Shown here piece by piece: positions 17,630 to 26,740 of a DNA stretch of 64,000 bases (its first letter is position 1; each line of letters begins with the position of its first letter). Both the position numbers and the translations under genes were made by a program. The stretch spans positions 2,067,381-2,131,380 of the forward strand of contig NZ_JACHIW010000002.1 in the NCBI RefSeq assembly GCF_014203395.1, read 5' to 3'. A model generated the notes under the pieces. That model had not been told where the DNA came from. It saw only the letters and a program-made list of their open reading frames with translations, and searched no databases. This stretch comes from Saccharopolyspora phatthalungensis. GTDB taxonomy: Bacteria; Actinomycetota; Actinomycetes; Mycobacteriales; Pseudonocardiaceae.

Positions 17630-17718
17630 TCATAGATCCGGTGCAGTTGCTCGGCGTGCTGAAGGACGCCCGCCAACGCCAGGTTCACGGCGATGACCTT
17701 GTCCCGAGCCTCATTCAC
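17611..17718 (-). CDS. 35-residue protein, function unknown
   Basis: A GTG at 17716-17718 opens 35 codons (VNEARDKVIAVNLALAGVLQ, then HAEQLHRIYEWRVWR). Its GGAGG lies within the last codons of the upstream gene, whose TGA ends five bases earlier. The spacing and the helical, protein-like composition argue for a genuine small gene translated with its neighbour. It is too short for standard gene-finding cut-offs. Confidence 0.5.
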   Translation of the reverse strand: MNEARDKVIAVNLALAGVLQHAEQLHRIYEWRVWR

Positions 17719-17722
17719 CGAC

Positions 17723-18133
17723 TCACCTCCCGACTTTCCAATCGGCGGGGCCGGTGAGCTGCGGCGGGCGAATGGTGACCGGTTGGCCGAGATCAGCGGG
17801 CAGGAAGCACAGCAGGTCGGGTTTCAGCACCGCGATCGGCGCTTGCGCATGCCCTGGGGGCGGCAGTGCGAGCGCCGCCCGGAGGGTCCATACCGCCGAT
17901 GAGTGGTACTGCCACGACACCAGATCGGGTACGAACACGTCCGAGCCCAGCATGGTCGGCGTACGGTAGGCCGTCGCATCGTCCTCGCCGCGAAGGATCA
18001 CCACGTCTGCGCACGTCTGCCATCTGTGCACCGCAGCTACGACGTCGGGGCCATGCTTCGGGCCGAACACCCAGAGTCCCCACACAGTGCGGCGCAGCTC
18101 GGTCAGCAAGAGGTCAATCTCGGATGAACACAT
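17723..18133 (-). CDS. Conserved-looking protein of unknown function
   Basis: A 136-residue protein starting MCSSEIDLLLTELRRTVWGL behind a GGGAGG nine bases upstream of the ATG (18131-18133). It mixes alpha helices and short strands (GPDVVAAVHRWQTCADVVIL, then DVFVPDLVSWQYH). It ends in a proline-rich tail. It sits in a minus-strand string of small genes divergent from the XRE-TPR regulator at 18497, which probably controls the group. No domain is recognised. Confidence 0.7.
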   Translation of the reverse strand: MCSSEIDLLLTELRRTVWGLWVFGPKHGPDVVAAVHRWQTCADVVILRGEDDATAYRTPTMLGSDVFVPDLVSWQYHSSAVWTLRAALALPPPGHAQAPIAVLKPDLLCFLPADLGQPVTIRPPQLTGPADWKVGR

Positions 18134-18300
18134 GATCCGCCGCCTCCCGCAACTCGTCTTCTGTGTCGTCCTGGTCGGCGTTGCGGCGCGCTTGCTCGCC
18201 GCAACCACATCTCATCGACGAAGATGGCTAACCCGCTGATCACAGCCGAACCGAAGGCAAAGACGGCCATCACGACGAGCACCGTGGTAAATCCGCTCAT
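18103..18300 (-). CDS. Small single-pass membrane protein
   Basis: A 65-residue frame with ATG at 18298-18300 and AGGAGGGG just upstream. The N-terminus is one hydrophobic helix (FTTVLVVMAVFAFGSAVISG) followed by a basic tail. It overlaps the next gene by 31 bases in another frame, so the tail may be longer than functionally needed. It is the first gene of the string divergent from the XRE-TPR regulator. Confidence 0.55.
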   Translation of the reverse strand: MSGFTTVLVVMAVFAFGSAVISGLAIFVDEMWLRRASAPQRRPGRHRRRVAGGGGSCVHPRLTSC

Positions 18301-18496
18301 CGTCACCCCTCCTGCGGTTCCAGTCGCCGTAGCGAAACCGTCGCTCTACGTATCCACCACGTAACCGTGTGGAACTGACGTGGGGGATAATGTGGGCGAA
18401 ACTCCCACACCTAGCTGGCCTTGTCCTCCTGTTCGTGCAGCTAGCTACGCCCATGCACGTACCGGACATGTGCTGCGGACACGACTGGAGACGTTC

Positions 18497-19876
18497 ATGG
18501 CCCGTGCTCCTGAAGCGATCACAGAACTTCGTCGTGCCCTGGGAGCCGCGCTCCGCAGATACCGGGAGGCTTCACCGCTTGACCAAACCGCCATCGGGAA
18601 GATCACCGCCTACTCGCGAACGTCGATCTCCCACATCGAGGCCGGCCGCCAGTTCCCAGGCCGTGTCTTCTGGCAAACCGCCGATCAGGCGCTAGAAGCC
18701 AACGGCGAGCTTCTCGCCCACTTCGACCGTGTCGTCGCGGAAGCGAAGCGGGTCAAGATTGCCGAACTGCAAGGCGCCCGGGTAGGAAGGAATGGCCCAG
18801 CAACACAACCGCGGTTCCCCGGCGCGCCGCACGACGACGATTGGCAACGTGACGACGTGAATCGCCGTGAACTACTCCGCTTGGTAACGGTCACGGGCAG
18901 TCTGCTCGCGATCCCCGCTCTTGACATCGACCGGATCCGGCACGCCGCCGAGCACCCCCGCCGCCTCGCCCCCGTGACCGTGGACACCTACGAGCGTCTG
19001 AACGCTGAGCTGTGGACGAAGTTCGCCCAGTCGCGATCCAAGCGCGATGTCCTTCCGGCCGCACGGGAGCAGCTCGCCACCCTCCACGCCAGCCTGCACG
19101 AGCCCCAGGGGGCAGACGTGCGACGCAGGCTTTGCGCACTGACCGGTGACCTTTTCCAGCTCTGCGGGGAAATTTTCTTCGACGGCGACAGCTACGAGGA
19201 TGCCGCGCGCTGCTACGCGGAAGCCGCACACGTCAGCAAGGAAGCGCGCGAGTTCGATCTCTGGGCGTGCGCGATGACCCGGCACTCGTTCATCGGCATC
19301 TACGAACGGCAGTACAAACAAGCCTCCTCGCTGCTCGACGGGGCTACGCAGCTCGCGGTGCGCGGCAACCCCAGTCGGACTACTCGATTTTGGGTTGCCG
19401 CCGTCCAGGCACAGACCCAGGCGGGATTCGGGAACCTCTCCGCCTGCCAACGGGCCTTGGACAAGGCCGAGCAAGTCGCCGACCTCGACGCGAAAGCGCC
19501 CGCGACCGGCTGGCTTCGATTCGAAGGCTCACGGCTGGATGAGGAACGCGGCGCGTGCTACGTGACGCTGCGCCGCCCGGACCTGGCCGAGCCCGCGCTG
19601 AACAAGGCATTGCTGCAAGCCACTTCCGCCCGCCGCCGAGGGAGCGTGCTCACCGACCTCGCCACCGTCGGCGCGCAGCGCGGCGATGTCGACCAGCTGC
19701 TTATGAACGGCGCCGCAGCAATGGACAGCGCCCGGCAGACGGCGTCGGTAGGTTACCTTGGGCGCAAGCTTGGGGATCTGCGAGAACACCTGGTGCCGTA
19801 CCTCGGCGACCGGCACGTGCGCTACCTGGACTCACAGATCAGAGACGTTGTGACGACATCCGCCCCGAGGCAGTGA
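18497..19876 (+). CDS. XRE-family regulator with TPR-like C-terminal region
   Basis: A 459-residue protein. Residues about 8-70 form an XRE helix-turn-helix (LDQTAIGKITAYSRTSISHI, then EAGRQFPGRVFW). The rest is helical with TPR-like repeats (SYEDAARCYAEAAHVSKEAR, YKQASSLLDGATQLA, PDLAEPALNKALLQA). Regulators of this build are frequent in Streptomyces and relatives, often paired with small neighbouring proteins. GGAG before the ATG at 18497 fixes the start. The next gene starts 11 bases after the stop. Signal and targets are unknown. Confidence 0.88.
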   Translation: MARAPEAITELRRALGAALRRYREASPLDQTAIGKITAYSRTSISHIEAGRQFPGRVFWQTADQALEANGELLAHFDRVVAEAKRVKIAELQGARVGRNGPATQPRFPGAPHDDDWQRDDVNRRELLRLVTVTGSLLAIPALDIDRIRHAAEHPRRLAPVTVDTYERLNAELWTKFAQSRSKRDVLPAAREQLATLHASLHEPQGADVRRRLCALTGDLFQLCGEIFFDGDSYEDAARCYAEAAHVSKEAREFDLWACAMTRHSFIGIYERQYKQASSLLDGATQLAVRGNPSRTTRFWVAAVQAQTQAGFGNLSACQRALDKAEQVADLDAKAPATGWLRFEGSRLDEERGACYVTLRRPDLAEPALNKALLQATSARRRGSVLTDLATVGAQRGDVDQLLMNGAAAMDSARQTASVGYLGRKLGDLREHLVPYLGDRHVRYLDSQIRDVVTTSAPRQ

Positions 19877-19887
19877 GGAGAGTTCCA

Positions 19888-20262
19888 GTGTCGGACGAGC
19901 AAGGACGGATTTTCCGCGAGGCGTGGATCGCCGGGGTGAACAAGTACTACCCGGGCGAGCCGAAGCCCGGCTACATCGCCCCGTGGGAAGACACACCCGA
20001 TTGGGAGCGCGCCAGCGCGACAGCCGTATACCGGCAGGTACACGACTTCATCGTGGCGACCGAGGGCAGCACGGCCAAGCTCACCCGCGAGCAGAAGGGA
20101 CGTTTCGTCGCGCTGTGCTGGATCGGCCAGATCTTCCGGCACTTCGAGGACCCCAAACCCGCATACGTGGCCGACTGGGAAGCCATGCCCGAATGGCAGC
20201 GCAACACGGACTCCGACATCTTCGAGCGCATCGAGGAGAACGTGACTTCCCGTACGTCCTGA
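19888..20262 (+). CDS. Small protein with two WE-x-x-P-x-W repeats, function unknown
   Basis: A 124-residue protein from a GTG with GAGGAG overlapping the end of the XRE-TPR gene. Two related segments lie about 65 residues apart: KPGYIAPWEDTPDWER and KPAYVADWEAMPEWQR. Between them is a helical region (TREQKGRFVALCWIGQIFRH). This looks like an internal duplication. Its tight link to the regulator suggests a partner role. A terminator follows 20 bases after the stop. Confidence 0.75.
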   Translation: MSDEQGRIFREAWIAGVNKYYPGEPKPGYIAPWEDTPDWERASATAVYRQVHDFIVATEGSTAKLTREQKGRFVALCWIGQIFRHFEDPKPAYVADWEAMPEWQRNTDSDIFERIEENVTSRTS

Positions 20263-20282
20263 CAGCATCCACCGACCACATC

Positions 20283-20314
20283 AGCGCCCGCCCGGAAAAC
20301 ACCGGGCGGGCGCT
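20283..20314 (+). terminator. Rho-independent-type terminator
   Basis: A 13-bp perfect GC-rich stem (arms 20283-20295 and 20302-20314, AGCGCCCGCCCGG) with the loop AAAACA lies 20 bases after the stop of the two-gene XRE-TPR operon. Confidence 0.85.
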
Positions 20315-20478
20315 GCTTCACGTCCGGACTGCCGCCTTTCCGCATGGTGAATGGGACCGAGGTCCCCTAGCGCCGGTCGGCCATCGTTCGCGACCCTTGC
20401 TGTTGCGGGCGCGACTCGCGACCACTGACGCCGGTAATGCGCATGCTCTGGGCACGCATCGACCGCAGGAGGTGCCGA

Positions 20479-20667
20479 ATGCGCCAGGAGAAGACCCGCC
20501 GACACACCCGTCATGAGGAAGAACTGGCCGAACCTGCTCCATCGGGGGCGGATCGCCGTGACGAGCTCGACGACACCACCGAGGCCATTCTGGACGAGAT
20601 CGACGACGTGCTGGAGGAAAACGCCGCCGAGTTCGTGCGCTCGTACATCCAAAAGGGCGGTGAATGA
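20479..20667 (+). CDS. pup: Pup, prokaryotic ubiquitin-like protein (orphan copy, GGE terminus)
   Basis: A 62-residue protein ending DEIDDVLEENAAEFVRSYIQ followed by KGGE, matching the proteasome-targeting helix and C-terminal Gly-Gly-Glu of Pup. Pup is ligated by PafA through its C-terminal Glu to lysines, sending proteins to the Mpa-proteasome. Many Pups end in Gln and need Dop deamidation. This one already ends in Glu. AGGAGG upstream fixes the ATG at 20479, while the longer frame from 20437 lacks support. No dop, pafA, prcBA or mpa lies nearby, so it is either the only Pup placed away from its operon or a second copy. Confidence 0.92.
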   Translation: MRQEKTRRHTRHEEELAEPAPSGADRRDELDDTTEAILDEIDDVLEENAAEFVRSYIQKGGE

Positions 20668-20767
20668 ACCGCGCTACGGCACAACACCATCGCCTTGGGC
20701 GTCCGGCAAAGTCAGTTCGGCGCTCGGGCCATACCGCATAAGTTCCCGCTGAACGCCCTCGGGGTGC

Positions 20768-21382
20768 TCAACCCTGCCGGGTCCACTTTGGTTCGATGAT
20801 TTCCCATTCCCGGTGCCACGCGCGTTCCGCACACCCGTTCGCGATCGCCAGGACGCCTGCGATCAGCACTACGCACAGCGCCTCACCCGCGAGAATGGCC
20901 CCGAAAGCGACGCCGAAGGCCGATCCGCGCGCCTGGCTCTCGCCCGGCGGTGCCGCCACAATTCGCTCACTGGTGTCGACCCACAACGGCATCTTGCTCC
21001 CCACCACACTGCCCGGCGGAACCTCGACCGTTTCCACCCTCGGGGCCCCGTCGGCACCGGTCCACCGCACCTCGGCCCGATGGCTGGTGACCTGGGCATC
21101 CGGGCTGACCGCCAGCACTTGGGTGGTGGGTTGACCGGTCACGACGGCATCCACGGTGTGCCGCGTGGCGGCGGCAACCGCGGCCGCGCGCTGGCCCGCT
21201 TGATATGCGGCGTTGCCCCATGCGATCGCCACCAAAGGGACCGCGGTCAACGCCATGATGAGCACGCCTAGCACCGCCGCCGCCGCGACCCGATCAAGCC
21301 GCCGCCGCAACGGATTCGCCGTCAGCCCCAACGCGTGAATGAGCCAGCCTGCGCCGGCTGGGACACAACCGCGGTTCATCAC
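20768..21382 (-). CDS. Rv1733c-family membrane protein
   Basis: A 204-residue protein. It has a first membrane helix (AAAVLGVLIMALTAVPLVAI), an external domain with AEVRWTGADGAPRVETVEVP and GSKMPLWVDTSER, and a second membrane helix near the C-terminus (GAILAGEALCVVLIAGVLAI). This is the layout of the Rv1733c family, part of the dormancy (DosR) regulon in Mycobacterium tuberculosis. The divergent neighbour is a P-type ATPase and a universal stress protein follows, echoing that regulon's content. Function is unknown. Confidence 0.82.
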   Translation of the reverse strand: MMNRGCVPAGAGWLIHALGLTANPLRRRLDRVAAAAVLGVLIMALTAVPLVAIAWGNAAYQAGQRAAAVAAATRHTVDAVVTGQPTTQVLAVSPDAQVTSHRAEVRWTGADGAPRVETVEVPPGSVVGSKMPLWVDTSERIVAAPPGESQARGSAFGVAFGAILAGEALCVVLIAGVLAIANGCAERAWHREWEIIEPKWTRQG

Positions 21383-21714
21383 CTGCTCCTGGGCGCGTTG
21401 TCACTTCCAGGCTGGGCGATGCCCCGGGGGGACATTAGGGCATTTCGTCATGGCCTGCGGAGGCGATTGGCGATACCGCCGGAAACTCACGCGTCGCTTC
21501 TGACTCGTCCGCCACAAGCGCCCCGATGAGCGCGCAATGAGCGCCCAAAGTCTCTACCCCACCTGGTATCCAGTGCGAATCCTGAAGCCACGATCGGCAG
21601 GGATTCACCTGCGTTGCCGTTAGGCGTGGTGACCGTGCGTATTTGCTTTTCCGTGAGCATGCGCGACTCGGCGCGTGGCCGTCGGCTCGGCCCACCGCTT
21701 CCGCGGAGCCCGGC
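21383..21714. promoter_or_regulatory. Divergent intergenic region between Rv1733c-like and P-type ATPase genes
   Basis: About 330 bases without a supported gene. Just upstream of the Rv1733c-like start is GGGGGACATTAGGGC (near 21427-21441), which holds one GGGAC half of a DosR-type box but not the second half. I treat that only as a possible operator. The copper-ATPase promoter should also lie here. Confidence 0.35.
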
Positions 21715-24258
21715 ATGAGCGCGGTTGACATCGTCGTCGTGGTCGTCGCCTGCGTGGCCATCGCCATGCTGGGCTGGTTCTTCTTCGGGCCGCGCCGGGC
21801 CAGCACCGCTCGCCTCGTCGACGGGGTGCAGCGAGTGCAGGTGATCGTGCGCGGCGGGTACCGGCCAGATGTCATCCGGGTACGTCGGGGCGTGCCGGTG
21901 GAGATGGTGTTCGACCGCCGGGAGTCGGGAGACTGCACCGCCCGGGTGGTGTTTCCCGATCTGCGGCTCAGCGCGGAACTGCCCTCGTACCGGCGGACCA
22001 CGCTCCGGCTGATGCCCGCCGAGCCCGGCTCGTTCGGGTTCGCGTGCGGGATGAACATGGTCCACGGCACGCTGGTGGTCGATGCCGGGGTGGTCGATGC
22101 CGGGGTGGTCGATCCCGGGGTGGTCGACCCAGGGGTGGTCGACCCAGGGGTGGTCGACCCAGGGGATGGTGCCGCGCCCGGTGATGTGACCTCGCAGACC
22201 GCTCCGGTGGCGAGCGGCCAAGCCGAGCCGACCGCCCCCGAACCGGCAAGCGGCGATGTGGAAACCGAAGAGCGCCGTGCCGAGATCGTCGATCTGACCC
22301 GTCGCGTGCTGGTGGGAGTGGTGCTCACCGCGCCGGTGCTGTTCGCGGTGATGGCTCAGCCGTTGTTCGGCGTGGCCTGGATACCGGCCGTGCTGCTCAA
22401 CCACTGGGTGCAGTTAGCCCTGATCACGCCCGTGATGTGCTACACGGGCTGGCCGATCCACCGCACCGGCTGGATGACGCTGGTCCACCGCAGCGCCGAC
22501 ATGAACAGCCTCATCACCCTGGGCACGTCCGCCGCCTACGGCTACAGCGTGCTGGTCACGGTATTCCCGAGCGCGTTGCCCGAAGAGGTGCGGGAGGTCT
22601 ACTTCGAGGCCGTCGGGGTGATTCTCACGCTGATCATGCTCGGCCGGCTATTCGAGGCACGCGCGAAAGCCGGTACCGGTGAGGCGATCCAGGCCTTGCT
22701 CGGCCTGCAGGCGCGCGCCGCGCGCGTCGTTCGCGATGGCGTCGAGACCGAAATCCCCGTCGAGGACGTCGTCGTGGGTGATGAGGTGGTGATTCGTCCC
22801 GGGGAGAAGATCCCCGTCGACGCGACCGTGCTGGCCGGATCCTCGGCCGTGGACGAATCGATGGTCACCGGCGAGCCGATGCCGGTGACCAAACGGGCCG
22901 GCGACACCGTGATCGGAGCGACGATCAACGGCACCGGCGCGCTGCGGGTCCGCGCGGCCAAGGTCGGCGCGGACACGATGCTCGCCCAGATCATTCGGCT
23001 GGTGCGGCAGGCGCAAGCATCCAAGGCCCCGATCCAACGCCTGGCCGACGCCACTTCCGCCTATTTCGTGCCGGCCGTGATCGCCGTCGCCATCATCACG
23101 TTCGCAGTGTGGTTCGTGGCCGGACCGCCGCCCGCGCTGACCCTCGCGCTGGTGTCCTCGGTCGCGGTGCTGATCATCGCGTGTCCCTGCGCGCTCGGCC
23201 TCGCCACGCCACTGTCCATCATGGTCGGTACCGGAAAGGGCGCCAAGGCCGGCATCCTCATCCGCTCCGCGGAAGCGTTGGAGACCGCACACAAGCTCGA
23301 CATGATCGTGCTGGACAAGACCGGCACCATCACCGAGGGCAAGCCCGTGCTCACCGACGTCGTGGTGGCCGGAGCTGTCTGCGAGGCCGAGTTGCTGACC
23401 CTGGTCGCCGCGACCGAGGCCGACAGCGAGCATCCCTTGGCGGCGGCGATCGTGGCTGGGGCCCGGGATCGCGGCCTCGTCCTATCGAAAGCGAGCGACT
23501 TCGATTCCATCACGGGGAAAGGCGTACACGCTACTGTGGACGGTCATGCGGTGGTTGTCGGTACCGGTTCGCTGCTCGCCAGCTCCGGGATCGACACGCG
23601 CCCGCTCGACCCGATCAGCGAGCGACTTTCCGCCGATGGCAAAACCCCGGTCCTGGTTGCCGTGGACGACAAAGCCGCCGGAGTGCTGGCAGTCGCCGAC
23701 ACCGTCAAGGACGACTCCACCGCGGCGATCGCCGCGCTGCGCCGGCTGGGCACCGAGGTCGTGATGATCACTGGCGACAACGCCCGCACCGCCGCCGCCA
23801 TCGCCAGGCAGGTTGGCGTGCATGTGGTGCGCGCCGAGGTGCTACCCGAGCACAAGGCCGGTGAAATCCGTCGCCTGCAGGACGCGGGCCGCCGGGTCGG
23901 CATGGTCGGCGACGGCATCAACGACGCCCCCGCCCTGGCGCAGGCCGATGTCGGCCTGGCCATCGGCACCGGCACCGACGTGGCCATCGAATCCGCCGAC
24001 ATCACCCTGATCTCCGGTTCGCTGACCGGTGTGGTCACCGCGATCCGGCTTTCCCGCGCCACCATGCGCAACATCCGGCAGAACCTGTTCTTCGCACTGA
24101 TCTACAACGCCATCGGCATCCCCGTCGCCGCCGGAGCGCTCTACCCGCTGCTGGGCATCCGGCTGTCCCCGATGATCGCCGCCGTCGCGATGGCCCTGTC
24201 CTCGCTGTCAGTCGTGGGCAACGCCAACCGACTGCGCCGCCACAAATCGCCGAACTAG
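21715..24258 (+). CDS. P1B-type copper-transporting ATPase with cupredoxin-like N-terminal domain
   Basis: An 847-residue P1B ATPase. After one N-terminal membrane helix comes a cupredoxin-like domain (about 35-115) ending [16 protein letters not shown], instead of the usual HMA domain. A VVDPG repeat linker (about 120-145) follows. The pump core has the CPC ion site (Cys490, [13 protein letters not shown]), phosphorylated Asp534 in [21 protein letters not shown] and GDGINDAP. It should export Cu(I) across the cytoplasmic membrane, or possibly supply copper to extracytoplasmic enzymes. GGAG before ATG 21715 fixes the start. Confidence 0.9.
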   Translation: MSAVDIVVVVVACVAIAMLGWFFFGPRRASTARLVDGVQRVQVIVRGGYRPDVIRVRRGVPVEMVFDRRESGDCTARVVFPDLRLSAELPSYRRTTLRLMPAEPGSFGFACGMNMVHGTLVVDAGVVDAGVVDPGVVDPGVVDPGVVDPGDGAAPGDVTSQTAPVASGQAEPTAPEPASGDVETEERRAEIVDLTRRVLVGVVLTAPVLFAVMAQPLFGVAWIPAVLLNHWVQLALITPVMCYTGWPIHRTGWMTLVHRSADMNSLITLGTSAAYGYSVLVTVFPSALPEEVREVYFEAVGVILTLIMLGRLFEARAKAGTGEAIQALLGLQARAARVVRDGVETEIPVEDVVVGDEVVIRPGEKIPVDATVLAGSSAVDESMVTGEPMPVTKRAGDTVIGATINGTGALRVRAAKVGADTMLAQIIRLVRQAQASKAPIQRLADATSAYFVPAVIAVAIITFAVWFVAGPPPALTLALVSSVAVLIIACPCALGLATPLSIMVGTGKGAKAGILIRSAEALETAHKLDMIVLDKTGTITEGKPVLTDVVVAGAVCEAELLTLVAATEADSEHPLAAAIVAGARDRGLVLSKASDFDSITGKGVHATVDGHAVVVGTGSLLASSGIDTRPLDPISERLSADGKTPVLVAVDDKAAGVLAVADTVKDDSTAAIAALRRLGTEVVMITGDNARTAAAIARQVGVHVVRAEVLPEHKAGEIRRLQDAGRRVGMVGDGINDAPALAQADVGLAIGTGTDVAIESADITLISGSLTGVVTAIRLSRATMRNIRQNLFFALIYNAIGIPVAAGALYPLLGIRLSPMIAAVAMALSSLSVVGNANRLRRHKSPN
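22071..22165 (+). repeat. 15-bp in-frame tandem repeat encoding VVDxG units
   Basis: Six consecutive 15-bp units inside the ATPase gene encode VVDAG twice and VVDPG four times. The later units are virtually identical at DNA level (GTGGTCGACCCAGGG). They form a linker between the cupredoxin-like domain and the pump. Copy number is likely to vary between strains by slippage. Confidence 0.85.
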
Positions 24259-24319
24259 GGCGCTTGCCTCGGCCCGCTGCGCCCGGGTGGAGGACGCCCA
24301 TTCCGTCGTGGAGGGCCGC

Positions 24320-24781
24320 ATGAACGAGCAGCAGAGATACGCGATCATCGTCGGGATCGACGGCTCGCCTTCCTCCCAGGACGCCCTGCGCTGGGCCGTC
24401 GGCCAAGCCCGGCGCACAGACGGCGAAATCACCGCGGTGATGGTCTGGGATACACCCGCTCTTTACGACTGGCCCTTGCAGACCGCGGAACAACTCGACC
24501 GCGTCACCGACGAAACGCTTCGGAAGGTCGTCCGGGAGAGCGTCGACGAAGACGACCTCGCCAGAATCCACACGCAGGTCGCCCGCGGCCACCCCGCCAA
24601 GGCCCTGCTGCGCGCCGCCGAATCCGCCGATCTCCTGGTCGTCGGTCGCCGTGGTCAAGGCGGTTTCTCGCCCGCCCTGCTGGGCTCTATCAGCCAGTAC
24701 TGCGTGAGCCACGCGCCATGCCCGGTGGTCGTCGTGCGTGACCAGCGGCCACGAAGCCGCGACGGGTCTCAAGGAGGCTGA
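24320..24781 (+). CDS. Universal stress protein (UspA family, ATP-binding type)
   Basis: A 153-residue single Usp domain. It opens AIIVGIDGSPSSQDALRWAV and has the ATP-binding loop LLVVGRRGQGGFSPALLGSI, matching G-2x-G-9x-G-S, then HAPCPVVVV at the end. Such proteins bind ATP and act in stress or dormancy responses. GGAGGG upstream of ATG 24320 sets the start. It follows the copper ATPase by 61 bases and is probably co-expressed. Confidence 0.92.
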   Translation: MNEQQRYAIIVGIDGSPSSQDALRWAVGQARRTDGEITAVMVWDTPALYDWPLQTAEQLDRVTDETLRKVVRESVDEDDLARIHTQVARGHPAKALLRAAESADLLVVGRRGQGGFSPALLGSISQYCVSHAPCPVVVVRDQRPRSRDGSQGG

Positions 24782-24913
24782 ACGGCCCCCGGCAGATCGT
24801 CGACGACCACCCGAGCCGGCTGTGGTGACCCCTTCGATGATCTTTCGCCCCGTCCGGGTTATCTTGGTTCACAGGTGGAGCGTCTCGTCGTACCCGCCCG
24901 CCAGGAGCTGCCC

Positions 24914-26509
24914 GTGAACGACACCCTGCCGCCCCAGCTGCCCTACCGCGGCCGCCCCAACTCGATCAAGATCAAGGCGACGTTGCTGGGACAACAAAGT
25001 CAGGCGTGTCCGGCCCGGTCCAACATGGAAGCCCGCCCCGGCATCGCCCCACCCACCGGATGGTCCTTGCGCCGCGACCCGTGGCCGTTCCTGCTGGGTG
25101 CCGTCATCCAGGCCGTCACCGCGGTCCATCGCGGCGCCGACGAGACCGATGCCATCCGCAAGGCCAACGCCACGGTGTCGCGGCAGGGAATCTCCTTGCA
25201 CCCCCTCGCCCGGGAATACCTCGCCTCCGCCGTGTGGAACTACCTGGAGGCGCACGAGGACCGGCAAGCCGATCTCGGCCCGTTGGGGTTGAGCAATGAA
25301 CGCCTCATCCAGCACCCAGGCAAGGAATTGGCCGCCTGGGGGATGTACTACCAAAGCCCCGACGGTGCCATTCGCGAAGTGCGCCGGCTCCGGCTCGGCC
25401 AAGTCCGCGGTGCACACGAAGACGACCTCGCCTGGGCGGCGGTCGCCGCGAAACTCGCCGCCGACGGTACCCGTGACGGCGGCACGAACGGGGACCAAGA
25501 ACCCGACCGGGTCGTCATCACCGAGATCGGACTCGCCGACGCCGGCAGCACCGTCCTCGCCGACCTCAACGCCGCCGGAGCCCGGGACCTCTACGCGAAC
25601 GCGGCGCTGCCCCGAATCCGCCGTCTCATCGCCGGAACAGACCTGCGACCATGCTGGGACTGCGGGCAATGCCGTTGGTTGTCGATCTGTCCCAGTGTCC
25701 CCGACACACCGGGCCTGCTCGGGCTGTCCGAAACCGGCACGCACACCCGCACGGTTAGCGCCTCGGACCTCGATCGCTACGCGGTCTGCCCCGCCCAGTA
25801 CTTCGCGACCCGCGTCCTCCACCTCCCCGGCGAGAACGACCAAACCAGCGCCCAAACCCGCGGTCTCGCGGTCCATTCCTGGTTGGCCGCGGCACACAGC
25901 AGGCCGGCTCACCCGGCCTGCACCCCCGCGGACCTTCCCGAACCCGGCACAGCCCCACCCGCCTGCGCGGACGTGCTCACCGAGGACGAATACCGGGAAG
26001 CATGGCCGTTCCTCCGCCAGCACCTCCACCATTGCCCACTGCACCAAGCGGATCGGGACCGGCGAGTCCAGGTCGAACCGTCGTACTACGCCCACGACTC
26101 CGCCTGCGACGTCCTGCTGGCCACTACTCCCGACCTCACCTACGGTCACCGCCAAGCACCGATCTGGCGCGAAACCAAAACGACACAGCGGCCCCTGCCG
26201 ACAAGCGAGGACGACGCGCTCTCGCGGTTCCTTCCAGCGGCGGTCCATATTGTGCTTCTCGCCGCCCTCGCCGCACGACACTCGATCACAGCTCCTGCGA
26301 ATCCCTCGGTCGAACTGGAAGTTCTCGGCCACGACGACAGCCGCACCTACAGCTACGACGTCACCGACCCGCACTTGGTCGACCACGCGCGTGCCCTGGT
26401 GGCCCAAGCCGCAAGCGAATGGAGCCGCGACACGGCCTTCACCACCCGCCCTTCGACCGCGTGCCACTCGTGCTCCGTGAGCCGCTGGTGCGCCGATCGC
26501 ATGAACTGA
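24914..26509 (+). CDS. PD-(D/E)XK nuclease superfamily protein with two Cys clusters
   Basis: A 531-residue protein. A middle Cys cluster (CWDCGQCRWLSIC) follows a helical N-terminal half. A second part has SASDLDRYAVCPAQYFATRV and GLAVHSWLAAAH, which is RecB/Cas4-like, then WRETKT as the ExK of the PD-(D/E)XK core. It ends in CHSCSVSRWCADRMN, as in nucleases whose cysteines bind an Fe-S cluster. The layout suggests a duplicated Cas4/RecB-like nuclease in DNA repair or defence. No helicase or cas gene is adjacent. The GTG at 24914, with AGGAG upstream, is preferred over 24875. Confidence 0.75.
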   Translation: MNDTLPPQLPYRGRPNSIKIKATLLGQQSQACPARSNMEARPGIAPPTGWSLRRDPWPFLLGAVIQAVTAVHRGADETDAIRKANATVSRQGISLHPLAREYLASAVWNYLEAHEDRQADLGPLGLSNERLIQHPGKELAAWGMYYQSPDGAIREVRRLRLGQVRGAHEDDLAWAAVAAKLAADGTRDGGTNGDQEPDRVVITEIGLADAGSTVLADLNAAGARDLYANAALPRIRRLIAGTDLRPCWDCGQCRWLSICPSVPDTPGLLGLSETGTHTRTVSASDLDRYAVCPAQYFATRVLHLPGENDQTSAQTRGLAVHSWLAAAHSRPAHPACTPADLPEPGTAPPACADVLTEDEYREAWPFLRQHLHHCPLHQADRDRRVQVEPSYYAHDSACDVLLATTPDLTYGHRQAPIWRETKTTQRPLPTSEDDALSRFLPAAVHIVLLAALAARHSITAPANPSVELEVLGHDDSRTYSYDVTDPHLVDHARALVAQAASEWSRDTAFTTRPSTACHSCSVSRWCADRMN

Positions 26510-26740
26510 CCCCGCATTGCTTCTCGCTGCATCTGGCGCCCTGCGGCGCACCAGTAAAGCCGCAGCATCGGGGCGCACAGAGCGTGCTCGGTGGACAATG
26601 CGGCGGGTTCGCACACGTCCGTGGAGCTGCTGCAACAGGTGATGGACACGCCGGCCCCAATGACGACCGAGCGGAGGATTCCCGTCTCACTGGTGCCGCG
26701 CGGCACGCACGGCCCATGCCCAGTATGACGAGCGCGCCGG
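26510..26740. other. Short convergent gap, nothing recognised
   Basis: About 230 bases between the convergent nuclease and HNH genes. No clear terminator hairpin or coding signal was seen. Confidence 0.35.

Noticed and set aside
21427..21441. DosR box upstream of the Rv1733c-like gene
   Set aside because: Only one GGGAC half is present; the inverted second half is absent, so I do not call it as a site.
22071..22165. Repeat in the ATPase as a mobile-element scar
   Set aside because: It is an in-frame 15-bp unit coding VVDPG with no flanking duplication; simple slippage explains it.
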